This document shows, one piece after another, positions 18,260 through 27,408 of a DNA stretch of 64,000 nt (position 1 is its first letter; every line of letters starts with the position of its first letter). Both the position numbers and the translations under genes were made by a program. The stretch comes from Streptomyces sp. NRRL WC-3605 (GTDB lineage Bacteria > Actinomycetota > Actinomycetes > Streptomycetales > Streptomycetaceae), in assembly GCF_001509795.1 (NCBI RefSeq), contig NZ_LLZN01000061.1, forward strand, positions 1-64,000, in the 5' to 3' direction. Below the pieces are notes generated by a model. The model had not been told where the DNA came from and searched no databases. It worked only from the letters and a program-made list of their open reading frames with translations.

Positions 18260-18324
18260 CTCGTAAAGGCACCGCGTTCCCTGGATTTCGGGAAGGTTGC
18301 GGGGATCGTGTGGACGCGGCCGTG

Positions 18325-19044
18325 TCAGCCGCGGCCGAGCAGGCTCTCCAGCTCCTGGACGATCCGCCACAGGGGCGCGTCGCGGCGGGAGACGACCACG
18401 ACGACGTCGCCGTCCGTCTCCGCGGCGGCCCGCGCCGGACCGGGGGCCTCCGCGTACGTCGACAGCACGTAGCCGAGGGCCCGGTCCACCTCGGCGCCCG
18501 CGTCGCCCTTCCCGTCCGACCGCAGCCAGGAGCGGAGCGCGTTGTTGTGCGCGGCGACCACGGCGGCGGCGATCACGTCCGCCCGCAGCGTCCCCTCGCG
18601 CCGGCCGGCGAACCGCGCCCGCAGATACTCGGCCAGCGCCCGCTCGTACCGCCACACCACCGACAACTCGTAGGCCCGCAGCCCCGGCACCCGCTTGGTG
18701 AGCCGGTAGCGCTGCACGGAGAAGGTGGGGTTCTCCGCGTACAGGCCCAGCACCAGACGGGCCGCGTCGCACACCCGGCGCACCGGCTCATGGCTGTCGT
18801 CGCTCGCGGCGAGGAACGCCTCCATGTCGGCCAGGCACCGCTCGTGGTCCGGGAAGACCACGTCCTCCTTGGACGGGAAGTACCGGAAGAACGACCGCCG
18901 TCCGACGCCGGCCAGCGCCACGATGTCGTCGACCGTCGTCTGCTCGTACCCCCGCTCCAGGAACAGCCGGAAGGCCGCCGCGACCAGGGCGTCCCGCATC
19001 GGGGGCTTCTCGCCGCGGCCGGGCGCGGCGCTCGTGGAGCTCAT
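18325..19044 (-). CDS. TetR-family transcriptional regulator
   Basis: 239 residues. The N-terminal helix-turn-helix domain (about 18-65) reads MRDALVAAAFRLFLERGYEQ then TTVDDIVALAGVGRRSFFRYF; the rest is the helical ligand-binding and dimer domain. ATG at 19044 is used: a TACGTT box (19052-19057, reverse strand) ends 7 nt before it and there is no ribosome binding site. The GCACT-C-AGTGC palindrome at 19080-19090 lies at the -35, so autoregulation is likely. The same palindrome precedes the Zn-ribbon gene downstream. Its ligand is unknown; the partner gene suggests acyl-CoA-like metabolism. Confidence 0.87.
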   Translation of the reverse strand: MSSTSAAPGRGEKPPMRDALVAAAFRLFLERGYEQTTVDDIVALAGVGRRSFFRYFPSKEDVVFPDHERCLADMEAFLAASDDSHEPVRRVCDAARLVLGLYAENPTFSVQRYRLTKRVPGLRAYELSVVWRYERALAEYLRARFAGRREGTLRADVIAAAVVAAHNNALRSWLRSDGKGDAGAEVDRALGYVLSTYAEAPGPARAAAETDGDVVVVVSRRDAPLWRIVQELESLLGRG

Positions 19045-19077
19045 GGACGCGAACGTAGCACCCGCACCCGGCCCACA

Positions 19078-19112
19078 TGGCACTCAGTGCACAGCCTGGA
19101 GGGAACTGAGTG
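19078..19112 (-). promoter_or_regulatory. TetR operator palindrome plus half-site
   Basis: TGGCACT-C-AGTGCAC at 19078-19092 has a perfect GCACT/AGTGC core. A second imperfect copy, GAACT-G-AGTGC, follows at 19102-19112. Together with the site at 18245-18259 this gives a consensus of GCACT-N-AGTGC for the TetR protein encoded at 18325-19044. Confidence 0.6.
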
Positions 19113-19224
19113 CTCTCTCGCGTGTTCCGCAGAGCCGTCCGGAGGACCCGTGCGGGCGAGCGATGAGTTTCGCGTCCGCCCGCGGTCGACACTCCTGACA
19201 GCGGACCACTCCGGGAGGTACCCC

Positions 19225-19707
19225 ATGGCAGGCCACGGCTTCACCACATGTCTCTGGTTCGACGGGCAGGCCGAGGAGGCGGCCCGGTTCTACACCTCCG
19301 TCTTCGAGAACTCCAGCATCGGCCGCGTCACGCCCTACCCGGAGGGGGCCATGCAGTCCGCCGGGAGCGTGATGACGGTCGAGTTCACCCTCGACGGCCA
19401 CGAGTTCGTCGGGCTCAACGGCGGACCGCAGTTCACGTTCACCGAGGCGACCTCGTTCATGATCTCCTGCGAGACGCAGGAGGAGATCGACTACTACTGG
19501 GACCGGCTCGCCGGCAACGGCGGCGAACCGGGTCCGTGCGGCTGGCTCAAGGACAGATTCGGAGTGTCCTGGCAGGTCAACCCGGCACGGCTGCAGGACA
19601 TGGTCGCCGACCCGGACCCCGAGAAGGCCGCCCGGGTCACCAAGGCGTTCATGGCGATGGGCAAGTTCGACATCGCCGCCCTGGAGCGCGCCTACGCCGG
19701 CGAGTGA
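19225..19707 (+). CDS. VOC-family protein (PhnB/3-demethylubiquinone methyltransferase-like)
   Basis: 160 residues, one glyoxalase/bleomycin-resistance fold. FTTCLWFDGQAEEAARFYTS and the CGWLKDRFGVSWQVNPARL signature at about residue 112 are typical of the PhnB subgroup, proteins of unproven substrate. Metal ligands are not obvious. GGGAGG at 19213-19218 supports the ATG. It is divergent from the TetR gene but the palindromes lie over 100 bases upstream, so control by that TetR is possible but not clear. Confidence 0.85.
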   Translation: MAGHGFTTCLWFDGQAEEAARFYTSVFENSSIGRVTPYPEGAMQSAGSVMTVEFTLDGHEFVGLNGGPQFTFTEATSFMISCETQEEIDYYWDRLAGNGGEPGPCGWLKDRFGVSWQVNPARLQDMVADPDPEKAARVTKAFMAMGKFDIAALERAYAGE

Positions 19708-19714
19708 CCCCGGC

Positions 19715-20638
19715 TCACACGTGCGCGCGCACGGTCCGCGTGATCTCCCGGGCGATCCGCAGGATGCCGGGGGAGCGGACGGGGCACGGCCTCGGCTTCG
19801 GGTTCGTGGGCGCCAGGCAGAAGTGCAGGTGGTCGTCCTCGCGGTGCAGGGCCGTACGGTTCCGGCCGGGCTCCGTGCAGTACGCCGGGTGGGCCCGCTC
19901 GAAGGCCGTGCACGGCAGATCGCGGACCCAGGTGTACCGCGCCCCGGCCGCGCTCACCGCCGCGCCCGCGTCGGCCACCAGGTCGCCGGACGCGGCCGCC
20001 CGCCGCCGGTAGAGGGCGTCGACCCGCCGGACGCGGTCGGGGGTGATCGGGTCCGGCCCCTGGAGGACCCAGACGATCCGGGCACCGCCGTACGCGGCGG
20101 CGATCTGCCCGCCGAGCCGCCCCATGTCGGCCGCGTAGCGCGCGAAGTACCTCTCCGGGGAGGCGTCATGGGTGATCCCCGCCATGCACGGCGTGTAGCC
20201 CCAGGCGTTGCCCCAGAACTGGAGCACCACGAAGTCCGGCCGCAGCCGCCGCACCAGCGCCGCCGCCTTGTCCGCCGCAGGGACCAGGGACCGCGCGCCG
20301 GTGCCCTCCAGGTAGTCGCACAGCGTCGTCCCCGAGTACGGGGCGCTGTGGTGGACCGCCCCCAGCGCACGGCGCAGTTCCTGCCCCAGGACCCGCTGCG
20401 CCTCCATGGCCAGGGAGTCGCCCAGGTACAGCACCGTGGGCGGCCTCGCGGGCGACGCGGGCCGGGCCTTCGCGCGCGGCGAGGCGGGCACCCGCGGGTG
20501 CCCGCCGGTGGACGCGCTCGGCACCTCGGCAGGCGCGCTCGGCGCGCTCGGCCCGCTCGCCGGCCGCGAGGACGGATCACCGCAGGCCCCGAGCAGCACG
20601 GCACCCAGCACGACCCCCACGCACCACGCTCTGCGCAT
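19715..20638 (-). CDS. SGNH/GDSL-family lipoprotein hydrolase
   Basis: 307 residues. Lipoprotein signal with LLGAC (Cys about residue 19), a Ser/Pro/Ala-rich linker to about residue 70, then an SGNH hydrolase: GDSLAM (catalytic Ser), QFWGNAWG (block III Asn) and DDHLHFC (Asp and His). An esterase or deacylase anchored outside the membrane is expected; the substrate is unknown. A GGGAG lies at good spacing upstream of the ATG at 20638. Six Cys in the catalytic domain may form disulfides. Confidence 0.78.
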   Translation of the reverse strand: MRRAWCVGVVLGAVLLGACGDPSSRPASGPSAPSAPAEVPSASTGGHPRVPASPRAKARPASPARPPTVLYLGDSLAMEAQRVLGQELRRALGAVHHSAPYSGTTLCDYLEGTGARSLVPAADKAAALVRRLRPDFVVLQFWGNAWGYTPCMAGITHDASPERYFARYAADMGRLGGQIAAAYGGARIVWVLQGPDPITPDRVRRVDALYRRRAAASGDLVADAGAAVSAAGARYTWVRDLPCTAFERAHPAYCTEPGRNRTALHREDDHLHFCLAPTNPKPRPCPVRSPGILRIAREITRTVRAHV

Positions 20639-20744
20639 ACGGCGGCTCCCGCCCCGGACTCCGCGATGGGCCCCCAGGCAAGCACAGCGGTGCCCGATGC
20701 GGAAGCCCTCGACCGGCCACGGCACAAGCGAAGGTGATGAACCG

Positions 20745-21764
20745 TCAGAAGTCGTTCACCAGCACCGCCGCCCCGTCGAACCGCCCCGCCTTCAGGTCAC
20801 GCAGCGCCTCGTCCGCCCGTGACATCGGGTACGGGTGGGTGGTCGCGCGCACCCCGTGCCGCGCGGCCAGCGCCAGGAACTCACGGGCGTCCTCACGGGT
20901 GTTGGCGGTGACGCTGCGCACCTGACGCTCGTAGAACAGGTCCCTCTCATAGGTGAGCGCCGGGACGTCGGTGAGGTGGATGCCCGCGATCGCCAGCGTG
21001 CCGCCCCGGTCCAGCGCCCGCAGCGCGACCGGGACGAGATCGCCGACCGGTGCGAACAGGATCGCGCTGTCCAGCGGCTCGGGCGGCATCGCGTACGCGT
21101 CCCCGGCCGAGGCGGCCCCCAGACCGAGGGCCAGCCGCCGCGCCGCCGCCCCGCGTGTGAGGACGTGCACGGTGGCGCCCTCCGCCAGCGCCAGCTGCGC
21201 GCACAGATGGGCGCTGCCCCCGAAGCCGTACAGCCCGAGCCGGCCGCCCGGCGGCAGCGCCGACCGCCGCAGCGCGCGGTAGCCGATGATCCCGGCGCAC
21301 AGCAGCGGGGCGAGTCCCACGTCGTCCAGGCCGTCCGGCAGCCGGTGGGTGAACGCCGCCGGCACGGTCGTGTACTCGGCGTACCCGCCGTCCGCGTCCC
21401 AGCCCGTGTAGGAGGAGGCAGGGCACAGGTTCTCCGCGCCCCGCAGGCAGTACGGGCACGTCCCGTCGGTCCGCCGCAGCCAGGCCACCCCGACCCGCTC
21501 GCCTGCCTCGAAGCCGCGCACGGCCGCGCCGGCCCCGGCGACCTCGCCGACGACCTCGTGGCCGGGCGTGACGCCCCGCCGGCGCACCGGGAGGTCGCCC
21601 TCCGTGACATGCAGGTCCGTACGGCACACCCCGCACGTCCGGACCCGCACCAGCAACTCGTCGGCGGCCGGTACCGGCACCGGCTTGCGCACCGGCCGCA
21701 GCGGGCCGCCGTCGAGCGGCCCCGGCCCGGTCACCGACCACGCGCGCATCGTTCCGTCCGCCAT
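20745..21764 (-). CDS. Zinc-dependent alcohol dehydrogenase
   Basis: 339 residues. Catalytic zinc residues in GVCRTD and PGHE, structural Cys in [12 protein letters not shown], and the nucleotide fold GFGGSAH. The C-terminal half is the ADH Rossmann domain; the conserved [19 protein letters not shown] places it in the AdhP or propanol-preferring group common in Streptomyces. The ATG at 21764 follows GGGACGGGG. Single gene; function in alcohol or aldehyde metabolism. Confidence 0.85.
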   Translation of the reverse strand: MADGTMRAWSVTGPGPLDGGPLRPVRKPVPVPAADELLVRVRTCGVCRTDLHVTEGDLPVRRRGVTPGHEVVGEVAGAGAAVRGFEAGERVGVAWLRRTDGTCPYCLRGAENLCPASSYTGWDADGGYAEYTTVPAAFTHRLPDGLDDVGLAPLLCAGIIGYRALRRSALPPGGRLGLYGFGGSAHLCAQLALAEGATVHVLTRGAAARRLALGLGAASAGDAYAMPPEPLDSAILFAPVGDLVPVALRALDRGGTLAIAGIHLTDVPALTYERDLFYERQVRSVTANTREDAREFLALAARHGVRATTHPYPMSRADEALRDLKAGRFDGAAVLVNDF

Positions 21765-21896
21765 GGTGGACCCCGTCCCTCCGGCCCGTCGCCGTCCCCT
21801 TCCAGTCTGGGACGGAACCCCGCGTTCGGCGCGCGGCCCGAGGGAGGCGTGACTAGCGTGGGAGACCGGGACCATCCACCCAGCGGGAGCGCAGTC

Positions 21897-22697
21897 ATGG
21901 CCGTGAAACCTGAGGGAACCCCCATCTGGGCCGACGCGATGTTCACCGACCTCGAAGGGGCCAAGAACTTCTACGGTGACGTACTCGGCTGGACGTTCGG
22001 CGAGTCGTCGTCCGAGTACGGCAACTACACCCAGGCCTACGCCCAGGACAAGGCCGTCGCCGCGGTGGTGCCGCCGATGCCTGGTCAGGAGGGTCAGTCG
22101 CAGTGGTGCCTGTACCTCGCCACGTCGGACGCGGCCGCGACCGCGGGGCGGATCCGGGAGAACGGCGGGGAGATCCTGATGGAGCCGATGGCGGTCGGCG
22201 ACTTCGGCACCATGTGCCTGGCCCGCGAGCCCGGCGGGGCCGTCTTCGGCCTGTGGCAGCCCGGCACCCACGTGGGCTTCGAGGCGCCGATGGAGCAGCC
22301 GGGAGCGTACTGCTGGGGCGAGGTCTTCACCCGCGAACCGGAGAAGACCGACGCGTTCCTCCCGGCCGTGTTCGGCTACGGCGCCCGGCAGATCGAGGAC
22401 GACGCGATGGACTTCCGCGTCTTCTCCGTCGGTGACGACCCGGTGCTCGGCCGGATGCGGATGACCGAGGAGTTCCCGCCGGAGATCCCCTCCTACATCA
22501 ACGTCTACTTCACGGTCGACGACTGCGACGACGCGGTCGCCCGCGCCACCAAGCAGGGAGCCGTGCTGCGGTTCGGCCCGATGACGACGCCGTTCGGCCG
22601 GTTCGCCGCGCTGACCGACCCGCAGGGCGCCAACTTCACGGTGATGGACGTCACCACGACCGAGGGGGAGATGCCGACCACGACCGAGGTGTCCTGA
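21897..22697 (+). CDS. Two-domain VOC-family protein (CFP30B-like)
   Basis: 266 residues containing two glyoxalase-fold repeats: residues about 8-125 ([22 protein letters not shown]) and about 135-262 ([21 protein letters not shown]). Both halves end in the [11 protein letters not shown] or [11 protein letters not shown] pattern, similar to the mycobacterial CFP30B group. Proteins of this kind probably bind small ligands; the activity is unknown. A GGGAG sits 9 nt before the ATG. Confidence 0.85.
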   Translation: MAVKPEGTPIWADAMFTDLEGAKNFYGDVLGWTFGESSSEYGNYTQAYAQDKAVAAVVPPMPGQEGQSQWCLYLATSDAAATAGRIRENGGEILMEPMAVGDFGTMCLAREPGGAVFGLWQPGTHVGFEAPMEQPGAYCWGEVFTREPEKTDAFLPAVFGYGARQIEDDAMDFRVFSVGDDPVLGRMRMTEEFPPEIPSYINVYFTVDDCDDAVARATKQGAVLRFGPMTTPFGRFAALTDPQGANFTVMDVTTTEGEMPTTTEVS

Positions 22698-22713
22698 CCG
22701 GCCCAGGCCTCCC

Positions 22714-22750
22714 GCCGGCGGCCCGTACCGGTACCGGGCGGGCCGCCGGC
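22714..22750. terminator. Terminator-like inverted repeat
   Basis: GCCGGCGGCCCG (22714-22725) pairs perfectly with CGGGCCGCCGGC (22739-22750) around a 13-nt loop, 17 bases after the VOC gene stop. It may also affect the RNase HI promoter that follows immediately. Confidence 0.6.
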
Positions 22751-22769
22751 CCATGGCATGATCGGACGC

Positions 22770-23447
22770 ATGCGTGAACGTGTGGTGGCCGCGTGCGACG
22801 GGGCTTCGAAGGGCAACCCCGGGCCGGCGGCCTGGGCCTGGGTCGTCGCCGGCCCTGCGCAGGCACCGGACCGCTGGGAGGCGGGCCCCCTGGGCCGCGC
22901 CACCAACAACGTCGCGGAACTCACCGCCCTGGAGCGGCTGCTCGGCGCGACCGACGCGGACGTGCCGCTGGAGATCCGCATGGACTCGCAGTACGCCATG
23001 AAGGCCGTCACCACCTGGCTGCCCGGCTGGAAGCGCAACGGCTGGAAGACGTCCGCGGGCAAGCCGGTGGCCAACCAGGACCTCGTGGTCCGCATCGACG
23101 ACCTGCTCACCGGCCGCGACGTGGAGTTCCGCTACGTCCCCGCCCACCAGGTCGACGGCGACCCGCTCAACGACTTCGCCGACCGCGCGGCCAGCCAGGC
23201 CGCCACCGCGCAGGAGCCCGCGGGCAGCGCGCTCGGCTCGCCCGAGCCGCCGCCCTCCCCGGACGTCCCGCAGAAGGCGCCGCGCCGCAAGGCCGCGCCC
23301 GCCCGGAAGAACGGCTCGGCGGCACGCACGATCAAGGCCAAGTTCCCCGGCCGCTGCGTCTGCGGGCGCGGCTACGCGGCGGGGGAGCAGATCGCCAAGA
23401 ACGCGCAGGGCTGGGGTCACCCGGAGTGCCGTACCGCCGACGCCTGA
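22770..23447 (+). CDS. rnhA: Ribonuclease HI with C-terminal zinc-binding-like tail
   Basis: 225 residues. RNase H fold with the catalytic acidic residues in [29 protein letters not shown] and NDFAD, and the conserved His in [13 protein letters not shown], so full activity on RNA in RNA-DNA hybrids is expected. After about residue 140 a Pro/Ala/Lys linker leads to a small C-terminal module with [13 protein letters not shown] and GHPEC, a Cys2-His-Cys pattern suggesting zinc and nucleic-acid contact. ATG 22770 is chosen over 22758: CATGAT ends 7 nt before it and there is no ribosome binding site. Confidence 0.87.
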   Translation: MRERVVAACDGASKGNPGPAAWAWVVAGPAQAPDRWEAGPLGRATNNVAELTALERLLGATDADVPLEIRMDSQYAMKAVTTWLPGWKRNGWKTSAGKPVANQDLVVRIDDLLTGRDVEFRYVPAHQVDGDPLNDFADRAASQAATAQEPAGSALGSPEPPPSPDVPQKAPRRKAAPARKNGSAARTIKAKFPGRCVCGRGYAAGEQIAKNAQGWGHPECRTADA

Positions 23448-23466
23448 CAGGCCGGGCGGGGGCCGC

Positions 23467-24291
23467 TCAGTCCGTGTCGAAGGTGTAGTGCGGGGTGTGG
23501 TCGAGCAGATCGGCCGGACGCGTGTCGTTCCAGGGCTTCATCGTCTCGTTCAGGTCGACCACGTCCGGTGTCCCGGCCACCGGGAGGTAGCCCGCGCCGG
23601 GGTGCCGCCGCTGCCACTCGGCCCACAGCTTGTCGACATAGGCGTGGTGCAGCCAGAACACCGGGTCGTTGGGGGACGCCCCGGTCGCCATGTGCCCGCC
23701 GACCCAGACGTGGACCCGGTTGTGCAGGTTCGGTCCGCGCCAGCCCTCGAGGTGGTTGCGGAACCCGTCGGACGCGCTGTTCCACGGCGCCATGTCATAC
23801 GTCGGCATGGCCAGCACGGACTCGACCTCGGCCCGGGTGGGCAGCTCCCGTACGGCGGTCCCCAGCGAGCGGCGCAGGAACGTACGGCCGTCCACGCGGA
23901 CGGTGATCTGCCACTTGCCGGCCCCGGTGGCGAACGGCCCGTCCATGACCCGGCCGTCGAGGCCGCGCCCGGTGCCGCCGAGGAAGTCGGGCGCCCACAG
24001 CGACGAACGCGGGGAGCGGTCGGCGGTCCAGTCCCAGTAGGGCAGCGCGACCGAGGCGTCCACCGCCTGCAGGGCGCGTTCGAACTCGAGCAGGAATCTG
24101 CGGTGCCAGGGCAGGAACGACGGTGAGCGGTGCCCGGTGCGCTCGCCCTGGTCGGTGTCGCCGAGGATGAAGGCGTTGTGGGTGGTGACGAACGCGTCGT
24201 AGCGTCCGGTGCGCTTCAGCTCCAGGAGGGCGTCGACGAATCGGCGCTTCTCGTCGGAGGTCAGGGCGGCCTGGTTCTTGCGGACGGTCAT
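23467..24291 (-). CDS. melC2: Tyrosinase (melanin-forming)
   Basis: 274 residues, type-3 copper enzyme. CuA histidines lie in [15 protein letters not shown] and LPWHRRF; CuB in NLHNRVHVW and [10 protein letters not shown]. It oxidises tyrosine to DOPA and DOPAquinone for melanin. No signal peptide is present: streptomycete tyrosinase is exported as a complex with MelC1, encoded just upstream, which also loads copper. Length and motifs match the intact enzyme. It ends just after the convergent RNase HI gene. Confidence 0.93.
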   Translation of the reverse strand: MTVRKNQAALTSDEKRRFVDALLELKRTGRYDAFVTTHNAFILGDTDQGERTGHRSPSFLPWHRRFLLEFERALQAVDASVALPYWDWTADRSPRSSLWAPDFLGGTGRGLDGRVMDGPFATGAGKWQITVRVDGRTFLRRSLGTAVRELPTRAEVESVLAMPTYDMAPWNSASDGFRNHLEGWRGPNLHNRVHVWVGGHMATGASPNDPVFWLHHAYVDKLWAEWQRRHPGAGYLPVAGTPDVVDLNETMKPWNDTRPADLLDHTPHYTFDTD

Positions 24292-24325
24292 GTCGGCTGG
24301 TGCTCCACGGTGCGGGTGCGGCGGG

Positions 24326-24700
24326 TCAGTTGGCGGGGAAGGGCAGCAGGGCCGCGCCCTGGAGCTCGTCCACGGCGGCGCGGGCGGCGGCGCGCGGGGT
24401 GGCCACCGGGTCGTAGTGGCTGACGACGCTGATCCAGGTGCCGTCGGCGTTGCGCATCAGATGCAGCTCGACGCCGTCGACGAGCACCGTGTAGCCGGTG
24501 CCGTGGTGCGCGTGGCCGCCCGTCGACGGGCGGCCCTGTATCCGGCGGCCCCGGTAGACCTCGTCGAAGGGCGCGGGGGAGTGCGGGTCGTGGTGTCCGC
24601 TCGCCGTCGCGGCGATGGCGGGGGCGGCGGCGACACCGGCCGCCGCGGTGGCGAGGGCGGCGGCGGTGGTGAGCGCCTGCCGTCTGCTGAGTGCGGGCAT
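24326..24700 (-). CDS. melC1: Tyrosinase cofactor / copper chaperone with Tat signal
   Basis: 124 residues. Twin-arginine-like start [18 protein letters not shown], a His-rich stretch ([15 protein letters not shown]) that can supply copper, and the conserved VYRGRRIQG and VDGVELHLM blocks of MelC1. It chaperones MelC2 and guides its secretion through the Tat pathway. It precedes melC2 by 34 nt in the same operon. A clear -35/-10 pair lies upstream at 24815-24842. Confidence 0.93.
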   Translation of the reverse strand: MPALSRRQALTTAAALATAAAGVAAAPAIAATASGHHDPHSPAPFDEVYRGRRIQGRPSTGGHAHHGTGYTVLVDGVELHLMRNADGTWISVVSHYDPVATPRAAARAAVDELQGAALLPFPAN

Positions 24701-25052
24701 ACGGATCTCCCGGGTGCGTTCGATGATGCGTTCGGGTGGTGACTCCGTATGCCTATCGGGCCGGACGGGAGCGGGAGAAACCGCGCGTCAGTGGTTGGGT
24801 CCGATCCGGACAAGTGCATACATGTCGTGCAGAGTTGAACAAAGATGATCTTGCTCGCCGCGTGACTCCCCGTGAGCGGAAGGGGCAATTCCTTCTCCGG
24901 GGGCGCGCCTTGGCGGTGATCCTTCGCGCGCGGCACCGGCATCGGTGGGCTGCCTCACGTCAGGAAGCTGGCGCGATCCGCGGGCAGCGTGGAAACCGGC
25001 GCACCGCCTGCTACTCTGCGGTCCGAAATGACCGATTAATGCATTTATAGGG
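24701..25052. promoter_or_regulatory. 352-bp divergent regulatory region (melC operon / flavin monooxygenase)
   Basis: No gene is seen here. The melC promoter is best read on the reverse strand as TTGTTC (24837-24842), 16-bp spacer, TATGCA (24815-24820). For the + strand gene a weaker TGGAAA (24990-24995), 16 bp, TACTCT (25012-25017) is possible. An unusually AT-rich stretch with an 8-bp palindrome AATGCATT (25038-25045) lies in the 5' leader of the monooxygenase gene and could be an operator. Confidence 0.5.
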
Positions 25053-25058
25053 GTGAGT

Positions 25059-26297
25059 GTGAAGGTCGCGTGCGTCGGCGGCGGACCCGCCGGGCTGTAC
25101 CTCTCGATCCTGCTCAAGCTGCGGGACCCGTCCCACGACGTCACCGTCCACGAACGCAACCCGGAGGGCACCACCTACGGCTGGGGCGTCACCTACTGGC
25201 GCGCCCTGCTCGACCGGCTCCACGCGCACGACCCCGTGACCGCCGGCGCCATCGAGGCGAGCTCCGTCCGCTGGAACCAGGGCGTCGCCCACGTACGGGA
25301 CCTGACGGCCCGCCAGCCCGGCGACGAGGGCCACGGCATCGGCCGGCACCGGCTTCTCGAGATCCTGGCCGACCGCGCCCGCTCGCTCGGCGTCCACCTG
25401 GACTTCGAGCACGAGATCACCCCGGACGCCATGCCCGCCGCCGACCTGGTCGTGGCGGGCGACGGCGTGCGCAGCACCCTGCGCGCCCGGCACGCCGGCC
25501 ACTTCGGCACACAGATCACCATGGGCCGCAACCGCTACGTCTGGCTCGGCACCAGCAAGGTCTTCGACGCCTTCACCTTCGCCTTCGTGGAGACGGACCA
25601 CGGCTGGATCTGGTGCTACGGCTACGGCTTCGGCCCCGACGCGAGCACCTGCGTCGTCGAGTGCGCCCCCGAGACCTTCACCGGCCTGGGCCTGCACCGC
25701 GCGAACGAGGCCGACGGACTGGCCCTCCTGGAGAAGCTCTTCGCCGACGTCCTCGACGGGCACCCGCTGTACAGCCGCCCGCCCGGCGCCGGCGGCGGCG
25801 GTGCCCAGTGGCTGCACTTCCGCACCCTCACCAACCGCACCTGGCACCGCGGCAACCTCGTCCTGATCGGCGACGCCGCCCACACCACCCACTACTCCGT
25901 CGGCGCGGGTACCACCCTCGCCCTGGAGGACGCCATGACGCTGGCCGCCGCCCTGCACGAGGAGCCCTCCCTCCCGCGCGCCCTCGCCCGCTACGAGGAC
26001 GAGCGCCGGCGGGCCCTGCTGTCCGTGCAGAGCGCCGCCCGCTACAGCGCCCTGTGGTACGAGAACCTGCCCCGGTACATGCAGCTGCCCCCGCAGCAGA
26101 TGTTCGCCCTGCTGGGCCAGCGCCACTCACCGCTGCTGCCGCACGTCCCGCCCCAGCTGTACTACCGGATCGACCGGGCCGCCGGGCAGGTGGAGACGCT
26201 GCGGCGGCTCAAGCGCTGGCTCGGCCCGAGGGTCGCGCGCACCGTCCAGGCCAGGGCCGTCCGGCCGTACTCGGAGGGGTCCGTTCCGCGTACTTGA
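25059..26297 (+). CDS. FAD-dependent aromatic monooxygenase
   Basis: About 412 residues. FAD-binding GGGPAGLYLSILLK at the N-terminus, GDGVRS in the middle and LIGDAAHTTHYSVG before the C-terminal region, i.e. the three class-A flavoprotein hydroxylase motifs. It should insert oxygen into an aromatic substrate with NAD(P)H. The N-terminal GWGVTYWRALL and the ALEDAM stretch resemble tryptophan- or phenol-type hydroxylases, but the substrate is not defined. GTG at 25059 is chosen since AGGGG ends 5 nt upstream; GTG 25053 would be too close to it. It is divergent from melC. Confidence 0.82.
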   Translation: MKVACVGGGPAGLYLSILLKLRDPSHDVTVHERNPEGTTYGWGVTYWRALLDRLHAHDPVTAGAIEASSVRWNQGVAHVRDLTARQPGDEGHGIGRHRLLEILADRARSLGVHLDFEHEITPDAMPAADLVVAGDGVRSTLRARHAGHFGTQITMGRNRYVWLGTSKVFDAFTFAFVETDHGWIWCYGYGFGPDASTCVVECAPETFTGLGLHRANEADGLALLEKLFADVLDGHPLYSRPPGAGGGGAQWLHFRTLTNRTWHRGNLVLIGDAAHTTHYSVGAGTTLALEDAMTLAAALHEEPSLPRALARYEDERRRALLSVQSAARYSALWYENLPRYMQLPPQQMFALLGQRHSPLLPHVPPQLYYRIDRAAGQVETLRRLKRWLGPRVARTVQARAVRPYSEGSVPRT

Positions 26298-26320
26298 ATC
26301 CTGAATGACACACTGACGCC

Positions 26321-27304
26321 ATGGAACAGCGTGCATTCGACAGGGCGGGCCTGCGGGCGTCCGTCATCGGCCTCGGGACCTGGCAGCTGGGCGCGGACTG
26401 GGGAGACGTCGACGACCGGCAGGCCGAGGCCGTGCTGGAGGCGGCGGCCGAGTCCGGGGTGACCTTCTTCGACACGGCCGACGTGTACGGCGACGGACGC
26501 AGCGAGCAGACCATCGCCCGGTTCCTGAGCGACCGGCCCGGCCTGGACGTCCTCGTCGCGACCAAGATGGGGCGCCGCGTCGACCAGATCCCCGAGAACT
26601 ACGTCCTGGACAACTTCCGCGCCTGGAACGACCGGTCGCGGCGCAACCTCGGCACGGACCGCATCGACCTGGTCCAGCTGCACTGCCCGCCCACCCCCGT
26701 CTACTCCACCGACGAGGTGTTCGACGCCCTGGACACCCTGGTGGCCGAGGAGCGCATCGCCCACTACGGCGTCAGCGTCGAGACCTGCGCCGAGGCCCTC
26801 ACGGCGATCGCCCGCCCGAACGTGGCCAGCGTGCAGATCATCCTCAACGCCTTCCGCATGAAGCCCCTCCTGGAGGTGCTGCCGGCCGCCCGCGAGGCCG
26901 GTGTGGGCGTCATCGTCCGCGTGCCCCTGGCGTCCGGCCTGCTGTCCGGCCGGTACACCAAGGACACCGTCTTCCCCGAGAACGACCACCGCACCTACAA
27001 CCGGCACGGCGAGGCCTTCGACCAGGGCGAGACCTTCTCGGGCGTCGACTACGCCACCGGGGTGGAGGCCGCGGCCGAGTTCTCCGCGCTCGCCCCGCAG
27101 GGCTGGACCCCGGCCCAGCTGGCACTGCGCTGGATCGTCCAGCAGCCCGGCGTGACCACCGTCATCCCGGGCGCCCGCTCGCCCGAGCAGGCCCGCGCCA
27201 ACGCGGCCGCCGCCGCGCTCCCGGACCTCGGCGAGGACACCCTCGCCGCGATCCGCGACCTCTACGACCGCCGGATCAAGGACCAGGTCGAGGGCCGCTG
27301 GTGA
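26321..27304 (+). CDS. Aldo/keto reductase
   Basis: 327-residue (alpha/beta)8 NADPH oxidoreductase. Residues of the tetrad are visible: Asp and Tyr in FFDTADVYGDGRSE, Lys in ATKMGRR, and His in LVQLHCPP. The substrate-binding loops follow the AKR11/12-like pattern with GVIVRVPLASGLLSGRY. It reduces aldehydes or ketones. No ribosome binding site; CACACT (26309-26314) ends 7 nt before the ATG, a leaderless pattern. A hairpin terminator follows the stop. Confidence 0.87.
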   Translation: MEQRAFDRAGLRASVIGLGTWQLGADWGDVDDRQAEAVLEAAAESGVTFFDTADVYGDGRSEQTIARFLSDRPGLDVLVATKMGRRVDQIPENYVLDNFRAWNDRSRRNLGTDRIDLVQLHCPPTPVYSTDEVFDALDTLVAEERIAHYGVSVETCAEALTAIARPNVASVQIILNAFRMKPLLEVLPAAREAGVGVIVRVPLASGLLSGRYTKDTVFPENDHRTYNRHGEAFDQGETFSGVDYATGVEAAAEFSALAPQGWTPAQLALRWIVQQPGVTTVIPGARSPEQARANAAAAALPDLGEDTLAAIRDLYDRRIKDQVEGRW

Positions 27305-27310
27305 ACCGCC

Positions 27311-27340
27311 GGGCGGGGTGACGGGGACAGGACCCCGCCC
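27311..27340 (+). terminator. Hairpin terminator after the aldo/keto reductase gene
   Basis: GGGCGGGGT (27311-27319) pairs with ACCCCGCCC (27332-27340), a perfect 9-bp stem with a 12-nt loop starting 7 bases after the stop codon. Confidence 0.6.
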
Positions 27341-27408
27341 AGCGGGTACCCGCACTGCTGAGGGCGCGTCTCTCCAGGACGCGCTTCGTCGGGACGCGGG
27401 AGGACGCG

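Noticed and set aside
21765..23420. Upstream extension of the zinc alcohol dehydrogenase by several hundred codons on the minus strand
   Set aside because: The extension is antisense to the VOC and RNase HI genes; the ATG at 21764 has a ribosome binding site and begins the family homology.
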